Assembly (NCBI GenBank): GCA_035499215.1
Contig: DATJZH010000198.1
Location: 1-9,553 of the forward strand
Source: DATJZH01 sp035499215
Lineage (GTDB): Bacteria; Actinomycetota; Actinomycetes; Streptosporangiales; Streptosporangiaceae
Length of the DNA: 9,553 bases
Direction: 5' to 3'
Under the pieces are notes generated by a model. The model saw only the letters and a list, made by a program, of their open reading frames with translations. It was not told where the DNA came from and did not search any database. The position numbers and the translations under genes are program-made. Positions 1 through 5,336 of the stretch are shown here, one piece after another; the stretch's first letter is position 1; each line of letters starts with the position of its first letter.

Positions 1-185
1 ATGAGGCCCTGAAGATGACCGCCGCCGAGCGCGCCCGCCGCAGCCGGGCGCTGGCCGAGGTCGCCGCCGCCATGCCGCCGGCCAGATGGTTCGCCGACCA
101 GCTCAGCGCGCTCGAGCCGGACCGTCTCGCCGCCCTGGCCCGCCAGGCGCAGCCCCCCGCAATCCAGCAGCAGCGAACGCGCTGA
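1..185 (+). CDS. otsA: Trehalose-6-phosphate synthase, C-terminal fragment (5' end outside window)
   Basis: The frame opening at base 3 encodes 60 residues to a TGA at 183-185, beginning EALKMTAAERARRSRALAEV and including the run MPPARWFADQLSAL. This matches the C-terminal helix of GT20 trehalose-6-phosphate synthases. There an 'EAL.M...ER..R...L...V' helix is followed by an aromatic 'W...FL.AL' segment that closes the enzyme. The full enzyme joins glucose from a nucleotide-glucose to glucose-6-phosphate, giving trehalose-6-phosphate in the cytoplasm. The catalytic part lies outside the window. About 25 extra residues, rich in Ala and Gln, follow the conserved helix. The gene converges on otsB, whose product would dephosphorylate the OtsA product, so the two steps are neighbours but not one operon. 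The identification rests on a short tail plus the otsB neighbour; another GT20 synthase is possible. Confidence 0.75.
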   Translation, partial: EALKMTAAERARRSRALAEVAAAMPPARWFADQLSALEPDRLAALARQAQPPAIQQQRTR

Positions 186-198
186 CTATGCGGTTCAG

Positions 199-327
199 CG
201 GCACCCGGGCCGCCCGCGGGAACGCTCAGCGGGCTCGGTGCAGGCCGGAGGTCGGCGCGGGCCGGAGTCGGCACCCGGGCCGCCCGCGGGAACGCTCAGC
301 GGGCTCGGCGCAGCCGGAGGCCGGCGC
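199..327. repeat. Two-copy direct repeat, about 70-bp period, between convergent otsA and otsB
   Basis: Bases 199-238 and 269-308 are identical over 40 bp. The similarity continues with one mismatch and one single-base indel to about 257 and 327. Each copy contains GCCCGC...GCGGGC, able to form a hairpin with a 6-bp stem and 11-nt loop, next to the palindromes CCCGGG and CCCGCGGG. It occupies most of the 149-bp gap between two converging stop codons, so a doubled bidirectional terminator is a reasonable reading. No T-tract follows, as is common in actinobacteria. The repeat itself is seen directly; the terminator role is inferred. Confidence 0.7.
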
Positions 328-334
328 AGCCGGC

Positions 335-1213
335 TCAGCCTGGCGCCCGGCGGGCCAGTACGGCGCGGAGGTATTCCAGCAGCCCGACGACACCGTCTGG
401 CCCGTCCACAACCAGATCAGCCTCATCAGCAAGCCCGGCCACCTCGGCCGAGCCGCTGCACACCGTGACCCCCGCGATTCCGGCAGCGCGCAGTTCGCGG
501 ACGGCGTGGAAGGCGGGCCGGTCGCCGAGATCGTCCCCGCAGAAGAGGACGGCTGACGCGCCCCGGGCCGAAACCAGTTCTTTGAGAGCCTGGCCCTTGT
601 CCGAGCCAGGCGGCCGGAGCTCGATGACCAGGCGCCCCGGCTCGGCTACCAGGCCGGTACGCTCAGCCAATTCCGTGAGCGGGGCGCGCAGGCGCTCAAG
701 CGCCTGCTGTGGCTGCGCCGCGCGGCGGGTGTGCACGGCAACCGCCTCGCCCTTCTCCTCTACCCAGGTGCCCTCGGGCGCATCTGCCGCGGCGAGGACA
801 TCCGGCAGCCGCTCGCGCGCCGCCGCCAGCCCGGGCGGCGCCGGGGGCGAGGTGAGCGAGCCGTCCTGCCATCGCTGCCTGCCGTAGTGACCGAGCACGA
901 TGATGCCAGGCACCTGCTCAAGCCCGCCGTACCTGACGGCGTCGAGCGCCGGACGGCCGGTAATGACGGCCAGGGTGCCGACCTGCGGAGCAAGCCCGCG
1001 CAGGGCTGCGGGGGCGCCCGGATGCGCGCGGGCGGCAGCGGGATCCGGCACGATCGGCGACAGCGTGCCGTCGAAGTCCAGCCCGATCAGCGCGCCGCGC
1101 GGCGCGGCCAGCAGCGCGGCGAGGCCTGCCCGGCCGTCCGCGGTGCGCGGCTCGGGCACGCTGACCGGCGGCTGCGGCGGCGCCGGCTGTTGTGGCTGCT
1201 GCGAATGTGACAT
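335..1213 (-). CDS. otsB: Trehalose-6-phosphate phosphatase (HAD superfamily)
   Basis: This 292-residue enzyme hydrolyses trehalose-6-phosphate to trehalose and phosphate in the cytoplasm. All HAD motifs are visible. Motif I is LDFDGTLSPI at about 45-54, with nucleophile D46 and acid D48. Motif II is VITGRP (T85). Motif III is the lysine in GSDKGQAL (K206). Motif IV is GDDLGDRPAF at about 226-235. The cap region has VEEKGEAVAVHTR at 151-163, typical of OtsB. The first 25 residues are a Pro/Gln-rich extension ahead of the domain and look disordered. The ATG at 1213 lies five bases after the TGA of the upstream DUF3263 gene, and that stop is part of TGAGG, a plausible ribosome site, so the pair is probably translationally coupled. 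otsB points toward otsA on the other strand. Confidence 0.95.
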   Translation of the reverse strand: MSHSQQPQQPAPPQPPVSVPEPRTADGRAGLAALLAAPRGALIGLDFDGTLSPIVPDPAAARAHPGAPAALRGLAPQVGTLAVITGRPALDAVRYGGLEQVPGIIVLGHYGRQRWQDGSLTSPPAPPGLAAARERLPDVLAAADAPEGTWVEEKGEAVAVHTRRAAQPQQALERLRAPLTELAERTGLVAEPGRLVIELRPPGSDKGQALKELVSARGASAVLFCGDDLGDRPAFHAVRELRAAGIAGVTVCSGSAEVAGLADEADLVVDGPDGVVGLLEYLRAVLARRAPG

Positions 1214-1218
1214 TGGCC

Positions 1219-1461
1219 TCAGTCCGGCCGGGCCGAGCGGATCCGGCGCCTGCGGCCCCGCTGCCGACGCAGCCGCGCCACCAGCGCCGGATCGAACTGC
1301 GCGGCTTCGGGCCGGTCGATCAGCTCGTTGAGCAGCTGGTAGTACCTGGTCACCGACATATCGAATACCTCAAGGATCTCCCGCTCCTTCGCGCCGGGGA
1401 ACCGCCACCAGCTTCGCTCGAAGGCCAGGATGCGCACCTCCAGGTCCGCTAGCGCTGCCAT
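1219..1461 (-). CDS. DUF3263 family protein
   Basis: This small protein (80 residues from the chosen start) carries the DUF3263 signature: ILAFERSWWRFPGAKE, then FDMSVTRYYQLLNELIDRPE, then a basic tail with LRRQRGRRRR. The family is found in actinobacteria and has no established function. The helical 'FDMS.TRYYQ.LN' segment resembles a helix-turn-helix recognition unit, and the Arg-rich tail suggests nucleic-acid contact; both points are inference. I chose the ATG at 1461 because GGGAG sits nine bases upstream and about eight residues then precede the conserved ILAFER, as expected. The frame is open further up to a GTG at 1509, but that would leave no room for the divergent gene's promoter. 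It is the first gene of a unit with otsB, five bases downstream, so it might regulate trehalose synthesis or simply be co-transcribed. Confidence 0.85.
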   Translation of the reverse strand: MAALADLEVRILAFERSWWRFPGAKEREILEVFDMSVTRYYQLLNELIDRPEAAQFDPALVARLRRQRGRRRRIRSARPD

Positions 1462-1546
1462 CTGACGTGTCTCCCAGCCTTCCCTTGGCACTCCATCGTA
1501 GGCAGCCACTTTGCGAGACGTCTCCTGGCACGTACGCTCACGATTC
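1462..1546. promoter_or_regulatory. Divergent regulatory region with perfect palindrome GAGACGTCTC
   Basis: The 85 bp between the chosen divergent starts contain a perfect 10-bp palindrome, GAGACGTCTC, at 1515-1524. A related sequence, GACGTGTCTC, lies at 1464-1473 beside the DUF3263 start. On the minus strand TACGAT (1495-1500) is a possible -10 element, about 27 bases before the GGGAG ribosome site and its ATG. The palindrome sits where an operator controlling both directions could act. All functional roles are inferred; only the sequence symmetry is seen. Confidence 0.4.
1511..1538 (+). promoter_or_regulatory. Candidate promoter for a leaderless SAM hydrolase transcript
   Basis: TTGCGA at 1511-1516 and TACGCT at 1533-1538 are separated by 16 bp and resemble the -35 and -10 elements of housekeeping actinobacterial promoters. 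Transcription from this -10 would begin at about 1545-1547, on or next to the GTG at 1547, so the mRNA would be leaderless. That fits the lack of a Shine-Dalgarno site there. The palindrome at 1515-1524 would overlap the -35/spacer. The match is weak and unproven. Confidence 0.3.
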
Positions 1547-2365
1547 GTGACTTCCTTTGACTGTCTGACGTTCCTGACGGACTACGGGCTGGAAGACGGA
1601 TTTGTGGCGGCCTGCCACGGCGTCGCGGCGCGGATTGTCCCCGCCGCCCGGATCATCGACATCACCCACCTGGTGCAGCCCGGCGATGTCCGCCGCGGCG
1701 CTGCCGTGCTCGCGCAGACCGTCCCGTACCTGCCGCCTGCCGTGCACGTCGCCGTCGTGGACCCCGGCGTGGGCACCGCGCGCCGGTCCATCGCGGTGCA
1801 GGCGGGCGAGAGCCTGCTGGTCGGCCCCGACAACGGGGTGCTCTCGTGGGCGGTCGCCGCGCTTGGCGGGGCCGAGCGCGCCGTCCAGCTCACCAACGGC
1901 GAGCTGTGGCTGCATCCGGTGTCCACGACGTTTCACGGACGGGACATCTTCATGCCGGTGGGCGCGCACCTGGCGGCCGGCACCGACCTCGCCGCGGCGG
2001 GCAAGGAGATCGCCGTGGCCGAGCTCGTCACGCTGCCCGCGCCGACCAGCCGGGTGTACGACGGCCAGGCCGAGGGCGAGGTGATGTCGGTCGACCGGTT
2101 TGGCAACGTGCAGCTGTCGATTCCGGCGGCGCAGATCGGGCGGCTGGGTGTCGGTTTCGGCTCGCCGCTGGTCGTCCGCTGCGGGCGGCGCCAGCTGACC
2201 GTGCCGTACCTGGAGACCTTCGCGGCGGTGGCTCCGGGCGAGATCGTCGCGTTCACCGACAGCGCCGGGCTGATCTCCCTCGCCGTCAATGCCGGCGACG
2301 CCGCGGAGCAGCTCGGCCTGCCGCCCGGCGCTCATGTCCGGCTATCGGCGGCACATCAGGCCTGA
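1547..2365 (+). CDS. S-adenosyl-L-methionine hydroxide adenosyltransferase (SAM hydrolase, former DUF62)
   Basis: This 272-residue enzyme of the SAM hydroxide adenosyltransferase/halogenase fold is predicted to split SAM with water-derived hydroxide into adenosine and methionine. Visible motifs are FLTDYG (about 9-14), VVDPGVGTARRS (about 70-81), GPDNGVLSW (about 93-101), TFHGRDIF (about 128-135) and the C-terminal-domain motif SVDRFGNVQLS (about 181-191). The Asp (VVDPG), Arg (seven residues later) and His (TFHGRD) have the spacing of the triad described for SAM hydrolases of this family and not kept in the fluorinase or chlorinase. I therefore favour hydrolase. The GTG at 1547 is preferred because the homologous region begins only a few residues later. 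An in-frame TTG at 1511 would abut the divergent gene and lacks a ribosome site. The cellular purpose, SAM or adenosine balance, is not clear from the context. Confidence 0.88.
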   Translation: MTSFDCLTFLTDYGLEDGFVAACHGVAARIVPAARIIDITHLVQPGDVRRGAAVLAQTVPYLPPAVHVAVVDPGVGTARRSIAVQAGESLLVGPDNGVLSWAVAALGGAERAVQLTNGELWLHPVSTTFHGRDIFMPVGAHLAAGTDLAAAGKEIAVAELVTLPAPTSRVYDGQAEGEVMSVDRFGNVQLSIPAAQIGRLGVGFGSPLVVRCGRRQLTVPYLETFAAVAPGEIVAFTDSAGLISLAVNAGDAAEQLGLPPGAHVRLSAAHQA

Positions 2366-2381
2366 GCCCGGCCCGAGCGGC

Positions 2382-2440
2382 AGATAAGCACCCATGAAGC
2401 GAGAGATAAGCACAGATGGCAGGTGGCCGCTGAGATAAGC
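2382..2440 (+). repeat. Three direct copies of AGATAAGC upstream of the subtilase-like gene
   Basis: AGATAAGC occurs at 2382-2389, 2404-2411 and 2433-2440, at intervals of 22 and 29 bp. The first two copies extend to AGATAAGCAC followed two bases later by ATG. They lie in the 118-bp gap after the SAM hydrolase stop and end 43 bp before the next start. TAAGCT at 2436-2441, overlapping the last copy, could serve as a -10 element. The repeats stand out as A/T-rich in a GC-rich background. They may be binding sites for a regulator; that is inference. Confidence 0.55.
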
Positions 2441-2483
2441 TGGCCCACCTCGGGGTGTCCCCACCACGAAAGGCAAGGAAGGC

Positions 2484-4517
2484 GTGCCGCGGAGGTTTCC
2501 CCGCTCTGTCATGGCTGCGGTGGCCGTGAGCCTGGCGGCATCATGGCTCGTCCTCGACGCTATGCCGGTGCTCGCCGACCAGGTCCGCGCGCAGGAGTGG
2601 TGGCTGAGCAAGCTGAGCGTTACCCGCGCCTGGCATGCTTCGCGCGGGTCGGGTGTCATCGTCGCCGTGCTGAGCGACGGAGTCGCCGCCGCCCAGTCCG
2701 ACCTGGTCGGCTCGGTCACCGCGGGCCCGGACTTCACCCAGTCCGGACCGACAGCGAGGGGACCAGACTTCGGCGGTCAGGGCACGGCCATCGCCAGCCT
2801 CATCGCCGGCCACGGGCACGGAGCGGGGGGCATAGCCGGGGTGACGGGCGTGGCGCCGGCGGCCAGGGTCCTTTCCGTGCGGGTGACACTGGGCAGTGGT
2901 GACCCGCTGTCCGCCGACCCGGCCATCACCGCTGGCCTGCCGTCGGCCGTCGCCAGGGGGATCCGCTACGCGGTCCGGCACGGCGCGACCGTCATCGACC
3001 TGCCGATGGATCCTGGCCAGGTCGCCGCCCCGGCCAGCCCGCCGGCCCCGGCAAGCACCGCCGCCCCGGCCAGCCCGCCGGCCCCGCCAAGCACCGCCGC
3101 CCCGGCCAGCCCGCCGGCCCCGGCAAGCACCGCCGCCCCGGCCACCCCGCCGGCCCCGCCAAGCACCGCCGCCCCGGCCACCCCGCCGGCCCCGGCAAGC
3201 GAGGCAACGGCGGCGACCGACGGCAGCGCAGCCGAGCAGGCGGCCGTCGGCTTTGCGCTGCGCCATGGCGTCGTGCTCGTCGCGCCTGCCGGCGACGCCG
3301 GCGTGGGCACCGATGCGGTTAATTACCCGGCCGCCTATCCGGGAGTCATCGCGGTGGGGGCGTTCGGCCGGAACTTCGCAACGGCCGCCTTCTCCAGCCG
3401 GCCGCGGCACGTCGCGCTGACGGCACCCGGCGCTGGCGTCGTGGCCGCCACCCCATCCGGCACGTACACGACCGTGGACAGCACAAGCGCAGCGAGCGCG
3501 ATCGTCTCGGGAATCACGGCGCTGATCCAGTCCGAGTTCCCTAGCCTGACGGCTGCCCAGTTGACCGGAACGCTGATCCACAGCACGGTCTTTCATCCGC
3601 GCCGTGCTCAGCTGCGCGGGTCGAGATTCGGGACCGTGAACGCGGCGCGCGCGCTGGCCGCGGCTGCGCGGATCGGCGCGCCGATGACGCGCCGGGCCGG
3701 GGTCCAAGCGCTGCCGCGGCGAGATCCCCCCGCTGTTGCGCCCGCGACCGCCAGCCTGGCGCCCCGGCTGCTGCGGGACGCCGTCATCGCCGCAGGGGTG
3801 CTGATCGTCCTGCTGATGCTGATCAGTGCCTACTGGGCCAGCCAGCGCCGAGGCCAGCGCCGGGGAGCGCTGACCGCCGCGCTCTGGCAGTCCCGCGCCG
3901 CGGAACGCCACGCCGGGCGCCGGGCCAGTCCGCCGGCTGATGCCAGCGGCAGCCGCGCTGACCGGCTGCCGGACATGCTCGCCGCTCAGCCGGCCGAGCC
4001 GGGCGGCTATGCCAGTTCCGGTGGACTGGCGGCCGGACGGGTCCTGCCCGGGTCCGGCCTGTATCCGGGCCCGGGGCTTCCCGGCAGCAGCGGCTACGGC
4101 GACTACGCCGGCCGGGCAGGCAGCGCCGAGCCGGCCAGCTTCGGCCGCAGCGGATCTCCGGCCGGCCACGGCAGCGAATCGTCAGCGGCACCCGACTCGC
4201 CCGGCTCGCGACCGGACGCAGCCCCGGGGCCGCTCGCATGGACGATCGGCAGGCCGCCGCAGGTGTCGGGGGCACCGCCGTGGGGGCCCGCGCCCCCGCC
4301 GGACAGCGAGCTGTCGTGGGCGGCCACCCCGGCTCCGCCCCCGGCTGCCCGGCGCGCGCCTGCGGCCGCCCGGCAGCCCCGGGCCTCGGATCCGCCCTGG
4401 CCAGTAGCGGCCGCGCCGCCCTCGGCAGACGACGAACTGACCGTGGATGGCTGGGATCACGAGGGCCACGCGGACACCCAGGACGAAGGCAAAGCCGTGC
4501 CTGACGACGGCGACTGA
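2484..4517 (+). CDS. Membrane-anchored mycosin-like S8 (subtilase) protein, probable pseudoprotease
   Basis: This 677-residue protein has the layout of actinobacterial mycosin-like subtilases. It starts with a signal peptide (about 1-31, likely cut after VLA). An S8 domain follows (about 33-395), opening with QVRAQEWWLSKLSVTRAW. A membrane helix spans about 433-451 and is followed by RRGQRR, so the tail should be cytoplasmic. The active-site regions are recognisable but altered. VAVLSDGV (60-67) stands where families have VAV-I-D-T/S-GV, so Ser takes the catalytic Asp place. GGQGTAIASLIAG (97-109) has Q99 where GHGT supplies His. VAPAGDAG (266-273) has Asp in place of the oxyanion Asn. The serine remains (DSTSAAS, S335). 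Proteolysis is therefore doubtful. A Pro/Ala repeat spacer (181-240) interrupts the domain. The last 225 residues are Pro/Gly/Ser/Ala-rich, ending acidic. The GTG at 2484 follows AAGGAAGG and GAAAGG. There are no ESX genes in view. Confidence 0.88.
   Translation: MPRRFPRSVMAAVAVSLAASWLVLDAMPVLADQVRAQEWWLSKLSVTRAWHASRGSGVIVAVLSDGVAAAQSDLVGSVTAGPDFTQSGPTARGPDFGGQGTAIASLIAGHGHGAGGIAGVTGVAPAARVLSVRVTLGSGDPLSADPAITAGLPSAVARGIRYAVRHGATVIDLPMDPGQVAAPASPPAPASTAAPASPPAPPSTAAPASPPAPASTAAPATPPAPPSTAAPATPPAPASEATAATDGSAAEQAAVGFALRHGVVLVAPAGDAGVGTDAVNYPAAYPGVIAVGAFGRNFATAAFSSRPRHVALTAPGAGVVAATPSGTYTTVDSTSAASAIVSGITALIQSEFPSLTAAQLTGTLIHSTVFHPRRAQLRGSRFGTVNAARALAAAARIGAPMTRRAGVQALPRRDPPAVAPATASLAPRLLRDAVIAAGVLIVLLMLISAYWASQRRGQRRGALTAALWQSRAAERHAGRRASPPADASGSRADRLPDMLAAQPAEPGGYASSGGLAAGRVLPGSGLYPGPGLPGSSGYGDYAGRAGSAEPASFGRSGSPAGHGSESSAAPDSPGSRPDAAPGPLAWTIGRPPQVSGAPPWGPAPPPDSELSWAATPAPPPAARRAPAAARQPRASDPPWPVAAAPPSADDELTVDGWDHEGHADTQDEGKAVPDDGD
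3024..3203 (+). repeat. Five tandem 36-bp units encoding a Pro/Ala-rich spacer
   Basis: Five in-frame units of exactly 36 bp start at 3024, 3060, 3096, 3132 and 3168. They encode AAPASPPAPAST, AAPASPPAPPST, AAPASPPAPAST, AAPATPPAPPST and AAPATPPAPASE. The alternation of AST and PST endings suggests that a 72-bp pair was duplicated. The insertion lies inside the S8 domain, between the strand ATVIDLPMDPG and the helix that leads to the oxyanion region. Being in multiples of three, changes in copy number would keep the frame. Confidence 0.9.
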
Positions 4518-4533
4518 GCTCGCCCGCCATGCC

Positions 4534-4554
4534 CAGCTCGCCGGCCGGGAGCTG
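4534..4554. terminator. Hairpin between convergent subtilase-like and acyltransferase genes
   Basis: CAGCTC (4534-4539) and GAGCTG (4549-4554) form a perfect 6-bp stem around a 9-base GC-only loop. The loop is itself rich in the self-complementary CCGGCCGG. The hairpin sits in the 66-bp gap between two converging stop codons, where a bidirectional terminator is expected. No T-run follows on either strand, so the call is positional and structural only. Confidence 0.4.
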
Positions 4555-4583
4555 CCCGCGGGACAGACGCTGCGGCCAAGGCC

Positions 4584-5294
4584 CTACCCGGGATGCCGGG
4601 AATCCCCGGCGGCCGCCTCAGCCGCCAGTTCCTCCTTGCGCACCGACGCGTACATGGGCACGTACTCCTGGCCTGACAGCTTGCCGATGGCCTGGACCAC
4701 CTCGTCGGTGACGGCACGACGCTGCCGGGCAGCGGCCAGCTGGCCGGAGTAGGCGGGGAACGTCATCGGCTCGCCGATCCTGATCTGGATGCGGCCGGGC
4801 CGCGGGATCCGGTGGCCGGGCGGCAGCACCCGCTCCGTCCCGATCATGGCGACGGGGATCACCGGCACCCCGGAGCGCAGCGCTAGCCAGCCGACACCCG
4901 TTCTGCCGCGGTACAGCCGCCCGTCAGGCGACCTGGTGCCTTCCGGGTAGATGCCGAACAGCTCGCCCTGGCGCAGCAGCGCCAGGGCCGCTTCGAGCAT
5001 GTCCTGCCCCGCCCGCGCCCCGGTCCGGTCCACTGACAACTGGTTCGTGGCCCGCAGGTAGGCCGCGACGGGACGGTCGCGCAGCCGGGTACCGGTGAAG
5101 TACTCGGACTTGGCCGCGAAAATTACCGGCCGCTCAAGCATCAGCGGCAGGAAAATGGAGTCCACCACTGACAGATGGTTCGAGGCAAGGATGGCCCCGC
5201 CTGACGCCGGGACATGCCCGGCTCCGATGACCTCAGTCGGGGCCAGCAGGCGCAGGAATGGGCCGGCGAGCACCCTCGACACCTGATACTGCAC
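4584..5294 (-). CDS. PlsC-type 1-acyl-sn-glycerol-3-phosphate acyltransferase
   Basis: This 236-residue protein of the PlsC/LPLAT family probably transfers an acyl chain to lysophosphatidic acid, giving phosphatidic acid at the inner face of the membrane. Motif I is NHLSVVDSIF (H-x4-D, about 40-49). Motif III is the substrate-binding run GIYPEGTRSPDG (about 115-126). Motif IV is VPVIPVAMIGTE (about 142-153). The start chosen is the GTG at 5294, which has GGGAGGAA five bases upstream. The frame continues up to a GTG at 5333, but that adds 13 residues with no ribosome site and no family resemblance. It follows the stop of the large membrane protein by 42 bases on the same strand, suggesting co-transcription and a shared role in envelope lipids. 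Actinobacteria carry several paralogues, so the exact acceptor is not certain. Confidence 0.9.
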   Translation of the reverse strand: MQYQVSRVLAGPFLRLLAPTEVIGAGHVPASGGAILASNHLSVVDSIFLPLMLERPVIFAAKSEYFTGTRLRDRPVAAYLRATNQLSVDRTGARAGQDMLEAALALLRQGELFGIYPEGTRSPDGRLYRGRTGVGWLALRSGVPVIPVAMIGTERVLPPGHRIPRPGRIQIRIGEPMTFPAYSGQLAAARQRRAVTDEVVQAIGKLSGQEYVPMYASVRKEELAAEAAAGDSRHPG

Positions 5295-5336
5295 GCGTTC
5301 CTCCCGCTCGGGGCGCTGCTGCACGCACGTCACACA

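Noticed and set aside
1511..1546. TTG at 1511 as the SAM hydrolase start
   Set aside because: It would leave one base between divergent genes if the partner began at GTG 1509. It has no ribosome site, and the extra 12 residues show no family resemblance.
2394..2438. A 14-codon ORF (MKREISTDGRWPLR) within the AGATAAGC repeat region
   Set aside because: There is no ribosome site before its ATG, and it is explained by the repeat sequence.
2449..2462. GGGG-TGT-CCCC hairpin before the subtilase-like gene as a terminator or riboswitch
   Set aside because: A 4-bp stem is too short, and it lies just downstream of the candidate promoter without other conserved structure.
3024..3203. 36-bp repeats as a CRISPR array
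   Set aside because: Units are directly adjacent with no spacers, in frame, and encode a Pro/Ala chain inside a gene.
2541..4169. A 542-codon open frame antisense to the subtilase-like gene
   Set aside because: Its translation is low-complexity Arg/Gly/Ala-rich with no family motifs. It is the expected by-product of third-position GC bias opposite a gene with clear signal peptide and domain motifs.
2484..4517. A type VII (ESX) secretion locus around the mycosin-like gene
   Set aside because: No WXG100, EccB/C/D/E or related genes are present; neighbours are a SAM hydrolase and an acyltransferase.
5295..5333. GTG at 5333 as the acyltransferase start
   Set aside because: The GTG at 5294 has a strong GGGAGGAA site at proper spacing, and the 13 extra residues look unconserved.
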